A DNA stretch of 41,051 nt from RPQK01 sp041946865 (GTDB lineage: Bacteria; Acidobacteriota; UBA6911; RPQK01), in contig JBHGBF010000016.1 in assembly GCA_041946865.1 (NCBI GenBank), positions 1 to 41,051 on the forward strand. The letters are read 5' to 3'. Below the pieces are notes generated by a model, which did no database searches, was not told where the DNA came from, and saw only the letters and a list, made by a program, of their open reading frames with translations. Positions 1-7,972 of this stretch are shown here, piece after piece. The position numbers and the translations under genes are program-made. The stretch's first letter is position 1, and the number at the start of each line of letters is the position of its first letter.

Positions 1-122
1 ATACAGCCACACAGCAGCGGTTTCTGTTGATTCATCTGTATACTTTCGCCAAAGTCCAGAGTCCCTTCGGGACTGAAAGCAGGCTTCCCTCCGCGGGCAA
101 AGAACCTTTAGTCAACAGTGTC

Positions 123-189
123 GCCCTTAGGCGGGCTTTTTAAAACGCGCCTGGTGCAGCGGGCAGCTCAAAAAAGCCCGCCTAAAGGC
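123..189. repeat. Long inverted repeat in the leading intergenic region
   Basis: Arms at 123-142 and 170-189 pair over 20 nt with one mismatch near the arm end and one at the tip (core TTAGGCGGGCTTTTT against AAAAAGCCCGCCTAA), with a 27-nt loop. The first 279 bases otherwise hold no gene. They contain only a small perfect hairpin (AGTCCC-TTC-GGGACT, 60-74). The T run after the left arm would suit a terminator for a gene upstream of the window; the symmetric A/T runs also suit a dispersed palindromic element. Which one is not decidable here. Confidence 0.55.
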
Positions 190-279
190 GGAACTACGAA
201 CAATTTGCCGCTTTGGCTCGAATTCCCCCATTCCAGCCGCAATATGTAGGGGGTTACTTTTTGGTTTGTTGCGCGGATT

Positions 280-1782
280 ATGGGACATCATGTTTTCTCC
301 GGTCGGCTGACGAATTCACGGGAACACCGGAGTAAAAGCCGGACCTCCCTGGTGGTGCCTCTCAGCCTGATGCTCGTTGCGCCGGCCCTGTTTGCCGCGG
401 CCCCCCCTGCTTCTGTGAGAAGCGCCTCCATCGGCGCCGACACACTCAGGCGCCAGGCCGTCCGGTGGCTTTCGGACTACCTCAAGATCAATACCAGCAA
501 TCCCCCCGGCAAAGAGCTTCCCGCTGCCCGCTATCTCGCGCAAGTCCTTCAGCGTGAGGGCATACCCGCTCGGACCGTCGTTTCCGAGCCTGGCCGGGCG
601 AATCTGATCGCACGGATCCCGGGTCGCACTCGGGAAGGGGGGCTCGCGCTGGTCCATCACATGGACGTGGTTCCGGTTGACGCGACAGGTTGGACTGTTC
701 CCCCGTTTTCCGGCCTGGTGCGGGACGGGTATGTATGGGGCCGAGGCGCACTGGATTCGAAAGGCTTGGGAGTTGTCCATCTGGCGGCCATGATCGCGCT
801 CAAGCGATCCGGCCGGGTCCCGGAGCGGGACGTGGTCTTTCTGGCGGTCTCTGATGAAGAAGCCGGAGGCCGGGCCGGCATGGCATGGATTGCAGAGCAC
901 CGCCCCGAATGGCTTCGCGGAATAGACTACGCCTTGACGGAAGGGGGCTCGAACATCGTCCGGGATAACCGGCTGGCCTACGTCGGCTTGGAGAACCTGC
1001 AGAAAGCGGCGGTATGGTTGAGGCTGACAGCCGAAGGGGAGCCCGGTCCCGGCTCGTATGCTCACAAGGATGCCGCCACCCACCGGCTGATCCGCGCCCT
1101 TGACCGACTCCTGCGTTATCAGCCGGGCATCGTCATCACTCCGGCGGTTGGCCGGTACTTTCGCGAAATCGCTCCTTTTCAGCCCCAGGAGTTGCGCGAC
1201 CGCCTGCTTCATCCCGAGGAGCTGCGGAAAGACCCGGAGGCGGTCCGCCGGCTTGACCCGGTCCATCAGGCGCTTGTCAGAAACACCATCAGCGTCTCCG
1301 TGGTCAGGGCGGGCAGCAGCACGAACACCTTGGCCGCGACCGCCTCTGCCGAACTCGATTGCAGGCTCGTGCCTAGCCAGGATCCGGACGAGTTCATTGA
1401 GACGGTGACCGCGATCGTCAACGATCCGAACATCGCCATCGAGCCCCTTCTCGTCTCTTCGTCGGCCAGTTCCCCGCTGCCCAGTGAGCTGTCCGAGGCG
1501 ATACGCACGGCCACCCAGTCGATTGACCGCCAGGTTACGGTCGGCAGTGCCGTCCTCGCCGGTTTTACCGATGCCCGCTTCTTGCGGGAGCGGGGCATTG
1601 TGGCTTATGGTTTCGACCCCTTCCAAGCTTCGAACGGCAATCTGAACGGGATTCATGGGAAGGATGAAAGAGTCGCGGTCTCGGATCTCGAGTTCGCGAT
1701 TCGATACTTCCTAGCTGTGATTTCGGAATTCGTCCTCTCACCTTCGAGGTCAGCCGAGCCCAACAGTTTGTCGCTCCGATAA
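280..1782 (+). CDS. Exported M20-family zinc metallopeptidase
   Basis: A 500-residue protein of the M20/M25/M40 dizinc exopeptidase family, which hydrolyses peptides or N-acyl amino acids. Residues 20-45 form a basic then hydrophobic stretch ending in AAAPPA, so a Sec signal peptide and periplasmic location are likely. Metal-site motifs are in order: HHMDVVPVD (His127, Asp129), GRGALDSKG (bridging Asp159), SDEEAGG (catalytic Glu193, ligand Glu194). A late GIHGKDE supplies the last histidine. An insert around residues 230-370 matches the lid/dimerisation domain. The start at 280 has only a weak ribosome site, and the 20 residues before the hydrophobic core are longer than usual, so a later start is possible. 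The gene stands alone on its strand. Substrate is unknown. Confidence 0.9.
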   Translation: MGHHVFSGRLTNSREHRSKSRTSLVVPLSLMLVAPALFAAAPPASVRSASIGADTLRRQAVRWLSDYLKINTSNPPGKELPAARYLAQVLQREGIPARTVVSEPGRANLIARIPGRTREGGLALVHHMDVVPVDATGWTVPPFSGLVRDGYVWGRGALDSKGLGVVHLAAMIALKRSGRVPERDVVFLAVSDEEAGGRAGMAWIAEHRPEWLRGIDYALTEGGSNIVRDNRLAYVGLENLQKAAVWLRLTAEGEPGPGSYAHKDAATHRLIRALDRLLRYQPGIVITPAVGRYFREIAPFQPQELRDRLLHPEELRKDPEAVRRLDPVHQALVRNTISVSVVRAGSSTNTLAATASAELDCRLVPSQDPDEFIETVTAIVNDPNIAIEPLLVSSSASSPLPSELSEAIRTATQSIDRQVTVGSAVLAGFTDARFLRERGIVAYGFDPFQASNGNLNGIHGKDERVAVSDLEFAIRYFLAVISEFVLSPSRSAEPNSLSLR

Positions 1783-1791
1783 CCCCTGAGG

Positions 1792-1887
1792 CCGGGAAAA
1801 TTTCCCCGGTGGCGGAAGCCGAACCTTTTCTAATCGCTGGTATCTACCAAAAAAGGGGTAATGGCACGTCGTTTGCTGTGACCCCTT
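1792..1887. other. Two small hairpins in the 1783-1909 spacer
   Basis: CCGGG-AAAAT-TTCCCCGG (1792-1809) follows the peptidase stop and could be a weak terminator; there is no T tract. A second hairpin has arms AAGGGGT (1853-1859) and ACCCCTT (1881-1887). The sequence around it looks like a dispersed palindromic repeat, but no second full copy lies in this window. Confidence 0.35.
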
Positions 1888-1909
1888 GCAGGATTGGAGG
1901 CTGGAAAAC

Positions 1910-2536
1910 ATGACTATCAATCTGACAAGAAATCACGCGATTATCATAGGAGTCCTGGTTGCCGTGCTTGTTCTCGGTGTCTGGGTCTTAAGCCGTGATA
2001 CGCGCGATCCCGAATGGTTACGGGACAAGTACGGTATCAACAACGCTTTCACCCAAAAAATAGACACGCCCGACGGCACTGTGACGGCCAGCCTGGTTCC
2101 GGTGAACCTGGCCGACGGAAGAACCGCTTACCTGGTTGTCCCTCAAAAAGGAGACGAACCGCTTTACCTGAAGGACGAGAACGGTCTTGCCCCCCGGGAG
2201 TCAGGATCACGATTGATGCCCCGTGGCCCACCGCTTTACCTGAAGGACGAGAACGGTCTTGCCCCAGTTCAAACCACTGATCAGTCTATCGATAAGGAGC
2301 GGTTCGTGCGCTCGCGGCCGGTGATCGTTGAAAGGCCTGTTACACGCAGCGAAAGCACCAGGGTCGAACCCAAGAAGCGGCGTTCCACCAGGGATGAAGT
2401 CCTGATCGTGGCCGGCGGAGCCGGCACCGGAGCTGCAGTCGGCGGCCTGGCGGGCGGCAAAAAGGGTGCCGCCATCGGCGCGATCTCAGGCGGTGTCGCC
2501 GGCCTGGTCTACGATCTGGCCACACGGAACAAGTAA
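1910..2536 (+). CDS. Membrane-anchored glycine-zipper protein
   Basis: I place the start at the ATG at 1910, because GGAGG sits 9 bases upstream (1896-1900); an in-frame ATG at 1886 has no such site. The product has 208 residues. Residues about 8-24 are one hydrophobic segment (AIIIGVLVAVLVLGVWVL), so it is anchored with the rest probably periplasmic. The middle holds two copies of PLYLKDENGLAP 24 residues apart, from a DNA-level duplication. The C-terminal 45 residues (GGAGTGAAVGGLAGGKKGAA...) have the regular Gly/Ala spacing of glycine-zipper domains found in envelope proteins, which can self-associate in membranes. I do not recognise a specific family. Function is unknown; an envelope structural or stress role is only a guess. 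Confidence 0.75.
   Translation: MTINLTRNHAIIIGVLVAVLVLGVWVLSRDTRDPEWLRDKYGINNAFTQKIDTPDGTVTASLVPVNLADGRTAYLVVPQKGDEPLYLKDENGLAPRESGSRLMPRGPPLYLKDENGLAPVQTTDQSIDKERFVRSRPVIVERPVTRSESTRVEPKKRRSTRDEVLIVAGGAGTGAAVGGLAGGKKGAAIGAISGGVAGLVYDLATRNK
2158..2265 (+). repeat. 72-bp in-frame duplication with 36-bp identical copies
   Basis: Bases 2158-2193 and 2230-2265 are identical over 36 bp at a 72-bp period, an exact multiple of three, so the frame is kept and the peptide PLYLKDENGLAP appears twice. Exact identity at every codon third base implies a recent event or ongoing slippage. Confidence 0.85.
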
Positions 2537-2545
2537 GCTCGCTAT

Positions 2546-2635
2546 CTGAAGTGGACCAGGTGGACGACGTGGATGAGGTGGACAGGACCCAGGCTCGGTC
2601 CACTTCGTCCGCAAAGCCCACTTCGCCCACTTCAG
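2546..2635. repeat. Palindromic GTGGAC-unit array between convergent genes
   Basis: The left half repeats GTGGAC at irregular 9-15 bp steps (2551-2582). The right half carries the complement (GTCCACTTC at 2598-2606, CCCACTTCAG at 2626-2635). The outer ends CTGAAGTGGA and CCCACTTCAG pair. It fills the whole gap between two converging stop codons (2536 and 2638), so its transcript from either side would fold into a long hairpin. It may act as a bidirectional terminator. Confidence 0.6.
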
Positions 2636-2637
2636 TG

Positions 2638-3381
2638 TCACGCTGTCGGGAGCCAGAGGCTTCGACACTTCAGCTCACGGTGGTTGAGGCCCGCCGCCTT
2701 GTCCAGCAGTCTCAGCCTTTGGGGCAGGTCTGGGCTGAAGCGCCATTCGTCGGCTCGGCCCCCTTTTGATTCAAAGGCCTCGGCCCAGCGTTCCCACCAG
2801 GGAGCCACCCGGTGAGCGATCGGTTCGACCACGAGAACGGCGCCCCGCTGCACGAGCCGCCGCAGCAGTTTTTCCCGGCCTGGCTCGTCCAGCTCATTCG
2901 CTGTAAACGCCAGCAACGTGCCGCCCGACGGAGGAAGGGGATAGTCAAGCAGATCCGCCTTGCGCGTCTCCCCAGCCACGCCGAGCACCTGGTAGTTCCA
3001 TTTGGCTTCGTCGAGGACCCACTGATTGGCGTCTACGCCCGTCACTCGCGGGGTTTTGTCAAGCTCGATCGACCAGGCTGCCCCGCCGACCCCTGTTCCG
3101 CATCCCAGATCGATCAATGACCGGATAGGGAACTCCCTGATCCCCAGCTGCTCGACGACATGCGAGATCTGGAGCAGATGAAGCGGCGCGTAAAAGAGGG
3201 AAAATGCTGCCCGCTTTCCGACGCTGTCGAGGGGCTTGCGTCCAGAGGCCCGATTCCGCCCTTCGACATAAAGCGCAGAGAGCGCCTGAAGCGCCCGGCG
3301 CACTTCCTGGAACGTCAAGGTGTGTAGATGGCGTTCTTCGAGCGCCGCGTACCATCTGGCGAACACGTCTTTGCTGATCAT
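2638..3381 (-). CDS. Class I SAM-dependent methyltransferase, possibly Rsm22-like
   Basis: A 247-residue protein starting at the ATG at 3381 (MISKDVFARW). The frame stays open far upstream, but that part lies antisense-frame to the neighbouring PAP2 gene and is not real. The SAM-binding motif I is SLIDLGCGTGVGGAAW, followed by an acidic VTGVDAN strand end, so a Rossmann methyltransferase fold is secure. The preceding segment (ALSALYVEGRNR... GKRAAFSLFYAPLHLLQI) resembles the N-terminal region of Rsm22-type ribosome-associated methyltransferases. The C-terminus is shorter and lacks the cysteine cluster of that family, so the assignment is tentative. It lies 11 bp after the PAP2 gene on the same strand, probably cotranscribed. 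Substrate is unknown. Confidence 0.75.
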   Translation of the reverse strand: MISKDVFARWYAALEERHLHTLTFQEVRRALQALSALYVEGRNRASGRKPLDSVGKRAAFSLFYAPLHLLQISHVVEQLGIREFPIRSLIDLGCGTGVGGAAWSIELDKTPRVTGVDANQWVLDEAKWNYQVLGVAGETRKADLLDYPLPPSGGTLLAFTANELDEPGREKLLRRLVQRGAVLVVEPIAHRVAPWWERWAEAFESKGGRADEWRFSPDLPQRLRLLDKAAGLNHRELKCRSLWLPTA

Positions 3382-3392
3382 GATTCGATTGG

Positions 3393-4415
3393 TCAAATCA
3401 ACCAGTCCGCCACCAGGACACAGACCCCTCCGAGCGTCGCGCCGACAATCACGTCGACCAGGTAGTGGTAGCGCCCGTAAACTGCGGCGAAAGCCATGCC
3501 CGCCACCATCACCACGGCCGGCAATCCTCCGGCTGCTCCCCATACTCGCCAGCACCAGACAAGGAAGACAATACCCGTGGAGCAGTGTGCGCTCGGCATG
3601 GCGCAGCCTTTGTGCGCGAGACCTTCGTACATGACGGCATTTGTCGCCCAGGTCATCCAGCCGCCGGTCAGGCGTCTCTCTGATTCCTCCAGCAGCCCCG
3701 CCAGCACCAGCCCCCAACGCGGTCCCCAGACCGGCAGATGCGGGAAGAAAGAGTAGCACAGGGCGTATCCCAAGATAACGGCGAAGCTCATCGACTGGAA
3801 TTCCTGGATGCGCCCCTGGGTGTAGAGGTACAGAGCCAGGACCGGCGTGTAAGCGTAATAGGTGTTGTAAAAGAAATGAGACAGATCGGTCAGCCACCCC
3901 GGCCGGCCACGCGCCAGCCAGAGGCTGGGCTGACCAAACAGTTTCGCCTCCAGTCGAATAAGCGAAGCATCATAGGACACATTTTCCGGATAGAAAACGC
4001 GGAGGGTGAGCCCTGCCCAGAGGTAAGCCCACCAGAAGAACGCGATGGGTGACCACAGCACGGTGATCTGAAACCACCACTCCTGCCAAAGCACCTGGGA
4101 ATCGAGAACGGAAAGCTGGATGAGGAACAAGGCGAAAAGAGCGCAGTTGATCAGGAGCACACGCCCAGTCCTGGGAGGCCGATAGCGGGCGGCCAGAATG
4201 TAGAGAGAATGAACGACCAGGTAACCTATGACCAGCCAGGTGGGCAGCGAGGAAAAGGGTGAAGAAAAGGATGAAGGAGGAAGGAGGAAGGATGAAGAAA
4301 AGGGTGAAGGATGAGGGATGAAGGATGAAGAATGAAGGATGAAAGATGACGCGAAGGGTGAAGGAGGTAGGGTGAGGAGAAGGACGAAGGAGGAAGGAAA
4401 GCAGATTCCGGTCAT
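3393..4415 (-). CDS. PAP2-superfamily integral membrane phosphatase/transferase
   Basis: A 340-residue polytopic protein with roughly six hydrophobic segments. The PAP2 signature motifs are visible: KGCAMPSAHCSTG (the PSxH motif) and YGRYHYLVDVIVG (the terminal HxxxD motif). The family dephosphorylates lipid phosphates, such as undecaprenyl pyrophosphate or phosphatidate, or transfers head groups (Aur1-like PAP2_3 members). Residues about 20-58 are a low-complexity Ser/Pro/Phe/His tract (HSSSFIPHPSPF and similar) encoded by the GAAGGAT repeat array. No in-frame start codon is visible between this tract and the first membrane segment, so the tract may be translated from the ATG at 4415. The true start is uncertain. 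Confidence 0.75.
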   Translation of the reverse strand: MTGICFPSSFVLLLTLPPSPFASSFILHSSSFIPHPSPFSSSFLLPPSSFSSPFSSLPTWLVIGYLVVHSLYILAARYRPPRTGRVLLINCALFALFLIQLSVLDSQVLWQEWWFQITVLWSPIAFFWWAYLWAGLTLRVFYPENVSYDASLIRLEAKLFGQPSLWLARGRPGWLTDLSHFFYNTYYAYTPVLALYLYTQGRIQEFQSMSFAVILGYALCYSFFPHLPVWGPRWGLVLAGLLEESERRLTGGWMTWATNAVMYEGLAHKGCAMPSAHCSTGIVFLVWCWRVWGAAGGLPAVVMVAGMAFAAVYGRYHYLVDVIVGATLGGVCVLVADWLI

Positions 4416-4462
4416 CCTGCTCTTTTCTCCTTCTTCAATTCATCCTTCATCCTTCATCCTTG
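4249..4462. repeat. GAAGGAT heptad array, purine arm then complementary arm
   Basis: About 150 bp of imperfect GAAGGAT/GAAGGAG/GAAAAGG units on the + strand (4249-4402) are followed, after a short unique spacer, by the reverse complement (CATCCTT units, 4430-4462). The array overlaps the 5' end of the PAP2 coding sequence. Related arrays occur at 20110-20352 and 30449-30537. Confidence 0.85.
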
Positions 4463-4545
4463 ATCCGGCACGCACCCGACGCGCTCCGCAAAAGACGCTG
4501 CGCTTGCGGCTCTGTAGCGCTTTCTCTTCATCTCTTCATCCTTTT

Positions 4546-5862
4546 CTATTCGCCCGGATCCTGGTTACTGTCGCGGGGGCCGAGCGGGACCGCTTTTCGC
4601 TTCAAGAAGGCGGGAAAGTCGAAATCGTCCCGCCGCGGGCTCGCGAAGTCGGCGGGCGGCATGATGGGCTCATTGGAGAACACCGGGCCGTCGTTGGGGG
4701 CCATCCGGGGGCGGCCAAACCCTTCGTTCTGAACAGGTTCGGGCCTGGACGGCTCGTTGGCAGGCTCGTGCGAAGTCCGGCGTGGTTCGGGGGGGACCTC
4801 CTTCTTGGCCGGCTCATCGCGGTCAAAACCCGTGGCAATGACCGTAATCTTGATCTTGTTGCCCATGCTCTCATCAAAGACAGAGCCGAAGATGATGTTG
4901 GCTTCGGGATCGGCTGCTTCCTGGATAATGCGGCTCGCCTCACTGACTTCGTGCAGGGTCATCTCCGGGTTTCCGGTGACATTGATCAAGACTCCGCGGG
5001 CACCCTGGATGGTGGTGTCCTCGAGCAAGGGGCAATTGATGGCGCGGCGGGCGGCGTTGGCAGCGCGGTTCTCGCCTTCGGCGACTGCGGTCCCCATGAG
5101 GGCCATGCCCATACCCGTCATGATGGTGCGGACGTCGGCGAAATCCAGGTTGATGACGCCTGGAATCGTGATCAGGTCGCTGATGCCCTGAACCGCCTGG
5201 CGCAAAACGTCATCCGCGATCTTAAAGGCGTCCGAAAGAGAGGTCCCGGGAGAGACAGTGCTCAGAAGCCTTTCATTGGGAATGGTAATGACAGTGTCGA
5301 CCGCCTCCTTGAGGTCCTGAAGGCCCAGGTCCGACTGTCTCATACGTTTACGGCCTTCAAAGCCGAAGGGTTTGGTCACGACGCCGACGGTGAGTGCACC
5401 CAGTTCGGCTGCCAGGCTTCCGATGATGGGGGCTGCGCCCGTACCGGTGCCGCCTCCCAGGCCGGCTGTGATGAAGACCATATCCGCGCCTTCGAGGATT
5501 TCGATTATTTTCTCGGTGTCTTCCAGAGCGGCCTGCTTGCCGACTTCGGGATTCGATCCTGCGCCCAGACCTTTGGTTAGTTTCCCGCCCAGCTGGAGCC
5601 GAATCGATGCCCGTGACAGCCGCAGGGCCTGAAGATCCGTGTTGGCGGCTATGAAATCGACCCCTCCGATCCCCGATTCGATCATCCGGTTAACGGCGTT
5701 GCAGCCGCCACCGCCGACGCCGATGACTTTTATGCAAGCGCCCGTGACGGGCCTTTCGTCAAAGGCCAGCGTCAAGTTCTTCTCCTCCTCGGACCGCGCA
5801 CCACCGTCCATACCAACCTCCTTGAGAGGGAGCCAGAGACCAGGCTGCTGTTTCGGATTCAT
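4546..5862 (-). CDS. ftsZ: Cell division protein FtsZ
   Basis: Tubulin-like GTPase that polymerises into the cytokinetic Z ring. The 438-residue protein has the G-box loop GVGGGGCNAVNRM (residues 48-60), the tubulin signature GGGTGTG (136-142) and the T7 synergy loop NLDFADV (237-243) with its catalytic aspartate. After the globular part (to about 350) comes a Pro/Glu/Asn-rich linker and the conserved C-terminal peptide FDFPAFLKRK, which binds FtsA and other partners. The ATG has a strong purine-rich site (AAGGGGGG) 4 bases upstream. A roughly 45-residue extension precedes the fold, longer than in model species. It is the last gene of the dcw operon, 21 bp after ftsA. Confidence 0.98.
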   Translation of the reverse strand: MNPKQQPGLWLPLKEVGMDGGARSEEEKNLTLAFDERPVTGACIKVIGVGGGGCNAVNRMIESGIGGVDFIAANTDLQALRLSRASIRLQLGGKLTKGLGAGSNPEVGKQAALEDTEKIIEILEGADMVFITAGLGGGTGTGAAPIIGSLAAELGALTVGVVTKPFGFEGRKRMRQSDLGLQDLKEAVDTVITIPNERLLSTVSPGTSLSDAFKIADDVLRQAVQGISDLITIPGVINLDFADVRTIMTGMGMALMGTAVAEGENRAANAARRAINCPLLEDTTIQGARGVLINVTGNPEMTLHEVSEASRIIQEAADPEANIIFGSVFDESMGNKIKITVIATGFDRDEPAKKEVPPEPRRTSHEPANEPSRPEPVQNEGFGRPRMAPNDGPVFSNEPIMPPADFASPRRDDFDFPAFLKRKAVPLGPRDSNQDPGE

Positions 5863-5883
5863 CGTTCCCCCCTTTCAAAAATC

Positions 5884-7113
5884 TCAACTCATCTTGCTCA
5901 GAGTCCAGCGGGAAAGCCTGTTAAGCCAGCCCTTGGGCTTATTTCCGAACGCCGCCGGGTGAAAACTGTCATTATGAAAACTGGAATAGCGAAGCAAACC
6001 TAATGCTGTGCAGTACATGGGCTTACACAGAGGGTGGCCCAGAGACACGAGATTCACGGGATAGCCGAGCCGGGCCGGCAGGCCCATCTGTCTTCGCACT
6101 TTCTCGAGCATGCCTCGCAGCTCGGCGCCGCCTCCGGTCAGCACCACCCCGGTGAACAGCTGAGGATCCATGCCGCAGCGTGAGATGGCCTCGACGATCC
6201 CTTCCACGATCTGGTCGCAACGGGCCGCGATGATCTGGCACAGGATCTTGCGGCTGATGGTCCGCTTGCTGGTGGAACCTACCTCGTGGATCTCGACGAC
6301 CTCCTCCTGCGGGACTTCCTGGGGCAGAGCGCTCCCATATCTCACCTTGGTCAATTCCGCCTCTTCGATACCGGCCCGAAGGCCGACCGCAATGTCGCGT
6401 GTAATCAGGTTTCCACCGATGGGCAGGACCTCGGAATGCCAGATGCCCCCCTCGTTGTAGATAGCGATATCAGTCGTTCCGCCCCCGATATCGGCCACGA
6501 TCGTACCCATTTCCTTTTCGTCGGGCGTCAGGATGGCCTCCGCAGAAGCCAACTGCTGCATCACGACGCCGTCGACCACCACGTTGGCCTTGTTTATCGC
6601 ACTGACGATGTTCTGGACTGCGGCGGTCGCGTTAATGACGAGGTGAAGGTTGACGCCCAAGGTCCGGCCGGTCATGCCTATCGGGTTCACGATGCCTTTC
6701 TGTGCATCGACGGTAAAAGCCTGAGTCAGGATGTGGATGACATCGTGGTCGGGCGGCAGCTCCACGGAGGTAGCGGTGGCCACGGCGCGTTGCACGTCTT
6801 CTTCACACACTTCCGAGTGCTTGCCCCGGATTTCGGTTTCTCCGCGCCGATTGATGCCGCGGATGAACTCTCCCCCGATGCTGACCCAAGCCGACTCCAC
6901 ACTGGTCTCCGACTGTTTCTCGGCTTCGTCCAGCGACGCTTTCACACTCTCGATGGTCTCAGTCAGATTGACGACGTTGCCCCGCCGCAGACCATTTGAA
7001 GCGCTCTGCCCGAGGCCGAGAATCTCGAACTTCGTCCCCTCCGCCCGGGCAATCGCGGAACAGATCTTGGTCGTGCCGACGTCAATCGCCGCTACCAGTT
7101 GTCTCTTACGCAT
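5884..7113 (-). CDS. ftsA: Cell division protein FtsA
   Basis: Actin-like ATPase that tethers FtsZ filaments to the membrane. The 409-residue protein begins with the phosphate-1 motif AIDVGTTKICSAIA (residues 9-22). It has the SHS2/1C region after about residue 85 and the phosphate-2 motif ADIGGGTTDIAIY near 205, followed by an adenosine-type GGGAEL motif. The C-terminal 15 residues (KGWLNRLSRWTLSKM) form an amphipathic helix of the membrane-targeting type. The gene lies between ftsQ (25 bp away) and ftsZ. The start ATG at 7113 has only a modest GGTGG site. Confidence 0.98.
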   Translation of the reverse strand: MRKRQLVAAIDVGTTKICSAIARAEGTKFEILGLGQSASNGLRRGNVVNLTETIESVKASLDEAEKQSETSVESAWVSIGGEFIRGINRRGETEIRGKHSEVCEEDVQRAVATATSVELPPDHDVIHILTQAFTVDAQKGIVNPIGMTGRTLGVNLHLVINATAAVQNIVSAINKANVVVDGVVMQQLASAEAILTPDEKEMGTIVADIGGGTTDIAIYNEGGIWHSEVLPIGGNLITRDIAVGLRAGIEEAELTKVRYGSALPQEVPQEEVVEIHEVGSTSKRTISRKILCQIIAARCDQIVEGIVEAISRCGMDPQLFTGVVLTGGGAELRGMLEKVRRQMGLPARLGYPVNLVSLGHPLCKPMYCTALGLLRYSSFHNDSFHPAAFGNKPKGWLNRLSRWTLSKMS

Positions 7114-7138
7114 AAACCACCGAAGAGTGGCTCGTCCT

Positions 7139-7972
7139 CTAAAACTGCGCCTCAGCCCGCATCAGCGCCTGCTGACTCTGCGGGGTGTGGAAAATGATCT
7201 TGTCTTCAAACGTCACGTCGACGTACTCGATGGCGCCGTACTGCTGCTTCAACTCTTCATAGAGCGCCTGATTGTTGCGGAAAGTCTGATAACGACGGAA
7301 GAAGGCCCGGTCCCCGACAAAAACCGGAATCGGTTCATCGGTCGGGATCAGGGCGACTTTCCGCGGGTTGTCCACGTCGATTTCGGAGATGTAGCCCAGC
7401 AAATCCTCGGCTGCCTTCTTAAAATCGGTAACAACGGCGAGATAAGCACGCATGCGTTCCCGGTTGTCTTCCCGGGCGTTCTCTCGCGCGACATTGATCA
7501 ACCCTTTGACGATAGGGCCGTCGACTGATTTGTGCCGGGCGCTGTAGTGATCCAGGACAGTGCCGTCCGCATCGACCACGTAGAGCTCGCCATCGATCGT
7601 CGCGACGGCCGCCGGCTGCCGCTCTTCCAGGGTGATGACGAGCCGATCCGGAAACACCCGCCTGACTGTGGCCGACTTGATCCAGGGCTCTGACTCCACG
7701 ATTTCACGTACCTGGCCCGGGCTCACTTGGAGCAGATTAGCGGGCAGGCCGCGTCGTACCATCGCCTCCAAGGCTGCCTTGTCGGCGTTCTGAATTCCTC
7801 GGATGTCCAGGTGTCGGATCGCGAACCGTTGCCGGCCGTAAGGCGAGCTCTGGGCGTATTGAAGCCCGTAGCCGATCGCGAAAAGAATGAACGCCACCGT
7901 CAGGAGCCGACCCAGATACAGGATCGCGAACTTCATGAAAGTACGAAAACTACCGCCCTTCTTGTTGTTCAA
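7139..7972 (-). CDS. ftsQ: Cell division protein FtsQ (DivIB)
   Basis: Bitopic divisome protein that links early and late division proteins. The 277-residue protein has a short basic cytoplasmic tail, one membrane helix at about residues 15-37, then a POTRA domain (about 50-120, ending SATVRRVFPDRLVITLEERQPAA) and a beta domain. The start is a TTG at 7972, inside the 3' end of murC. It is supported by GGGGAGGAG a few bases upstream, and the 23-bp overlap suggests translational coupling. No better start lies nearby. Confidence 0.93.
   Translation of the reverse strand: MNNKKGGSFRTFMKFAILYLGRLLTVAFILFAIGYGLQYAQSSPYGRQRFAIRHLDIRGIQNADKAALEAMVRRGLPANLLQVSPGQVREIVESEPWIKSATVRRVFPDRLVITLEERQPAAVATIDGELYVVDADGTVLDHYSARHKSVDGPIVKGLINVARENAREDNRERMRAYLAVVTDFKKAAEDLLGYISEIDVDNPRKVALIPTDEPIPVFVGDRAFFRRYQTFRNNQALYEELKQQYGAIEYVDVTFEDKIIFHTPQSQQALMRAEAQF

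Noticed and set aside
3382..3897. Upstream extension of the methyltransferase frame
   Set aside because: It overlaps the PAP2 coding sequence in another frame and has no methyltransferase-like content; the ATG at 3381 fits the domain start.
4249..4462. CRISPR array
   Set aside because: Units are 7 bp, imperfect and contiguous, with no regular spacers and no cas genes in the window.
4339..5580. 413-residue + strand open frame
   Set aside because: It is antisense to ftsZ and the repeat array; ftsZ carries all family motifs in the other strand.
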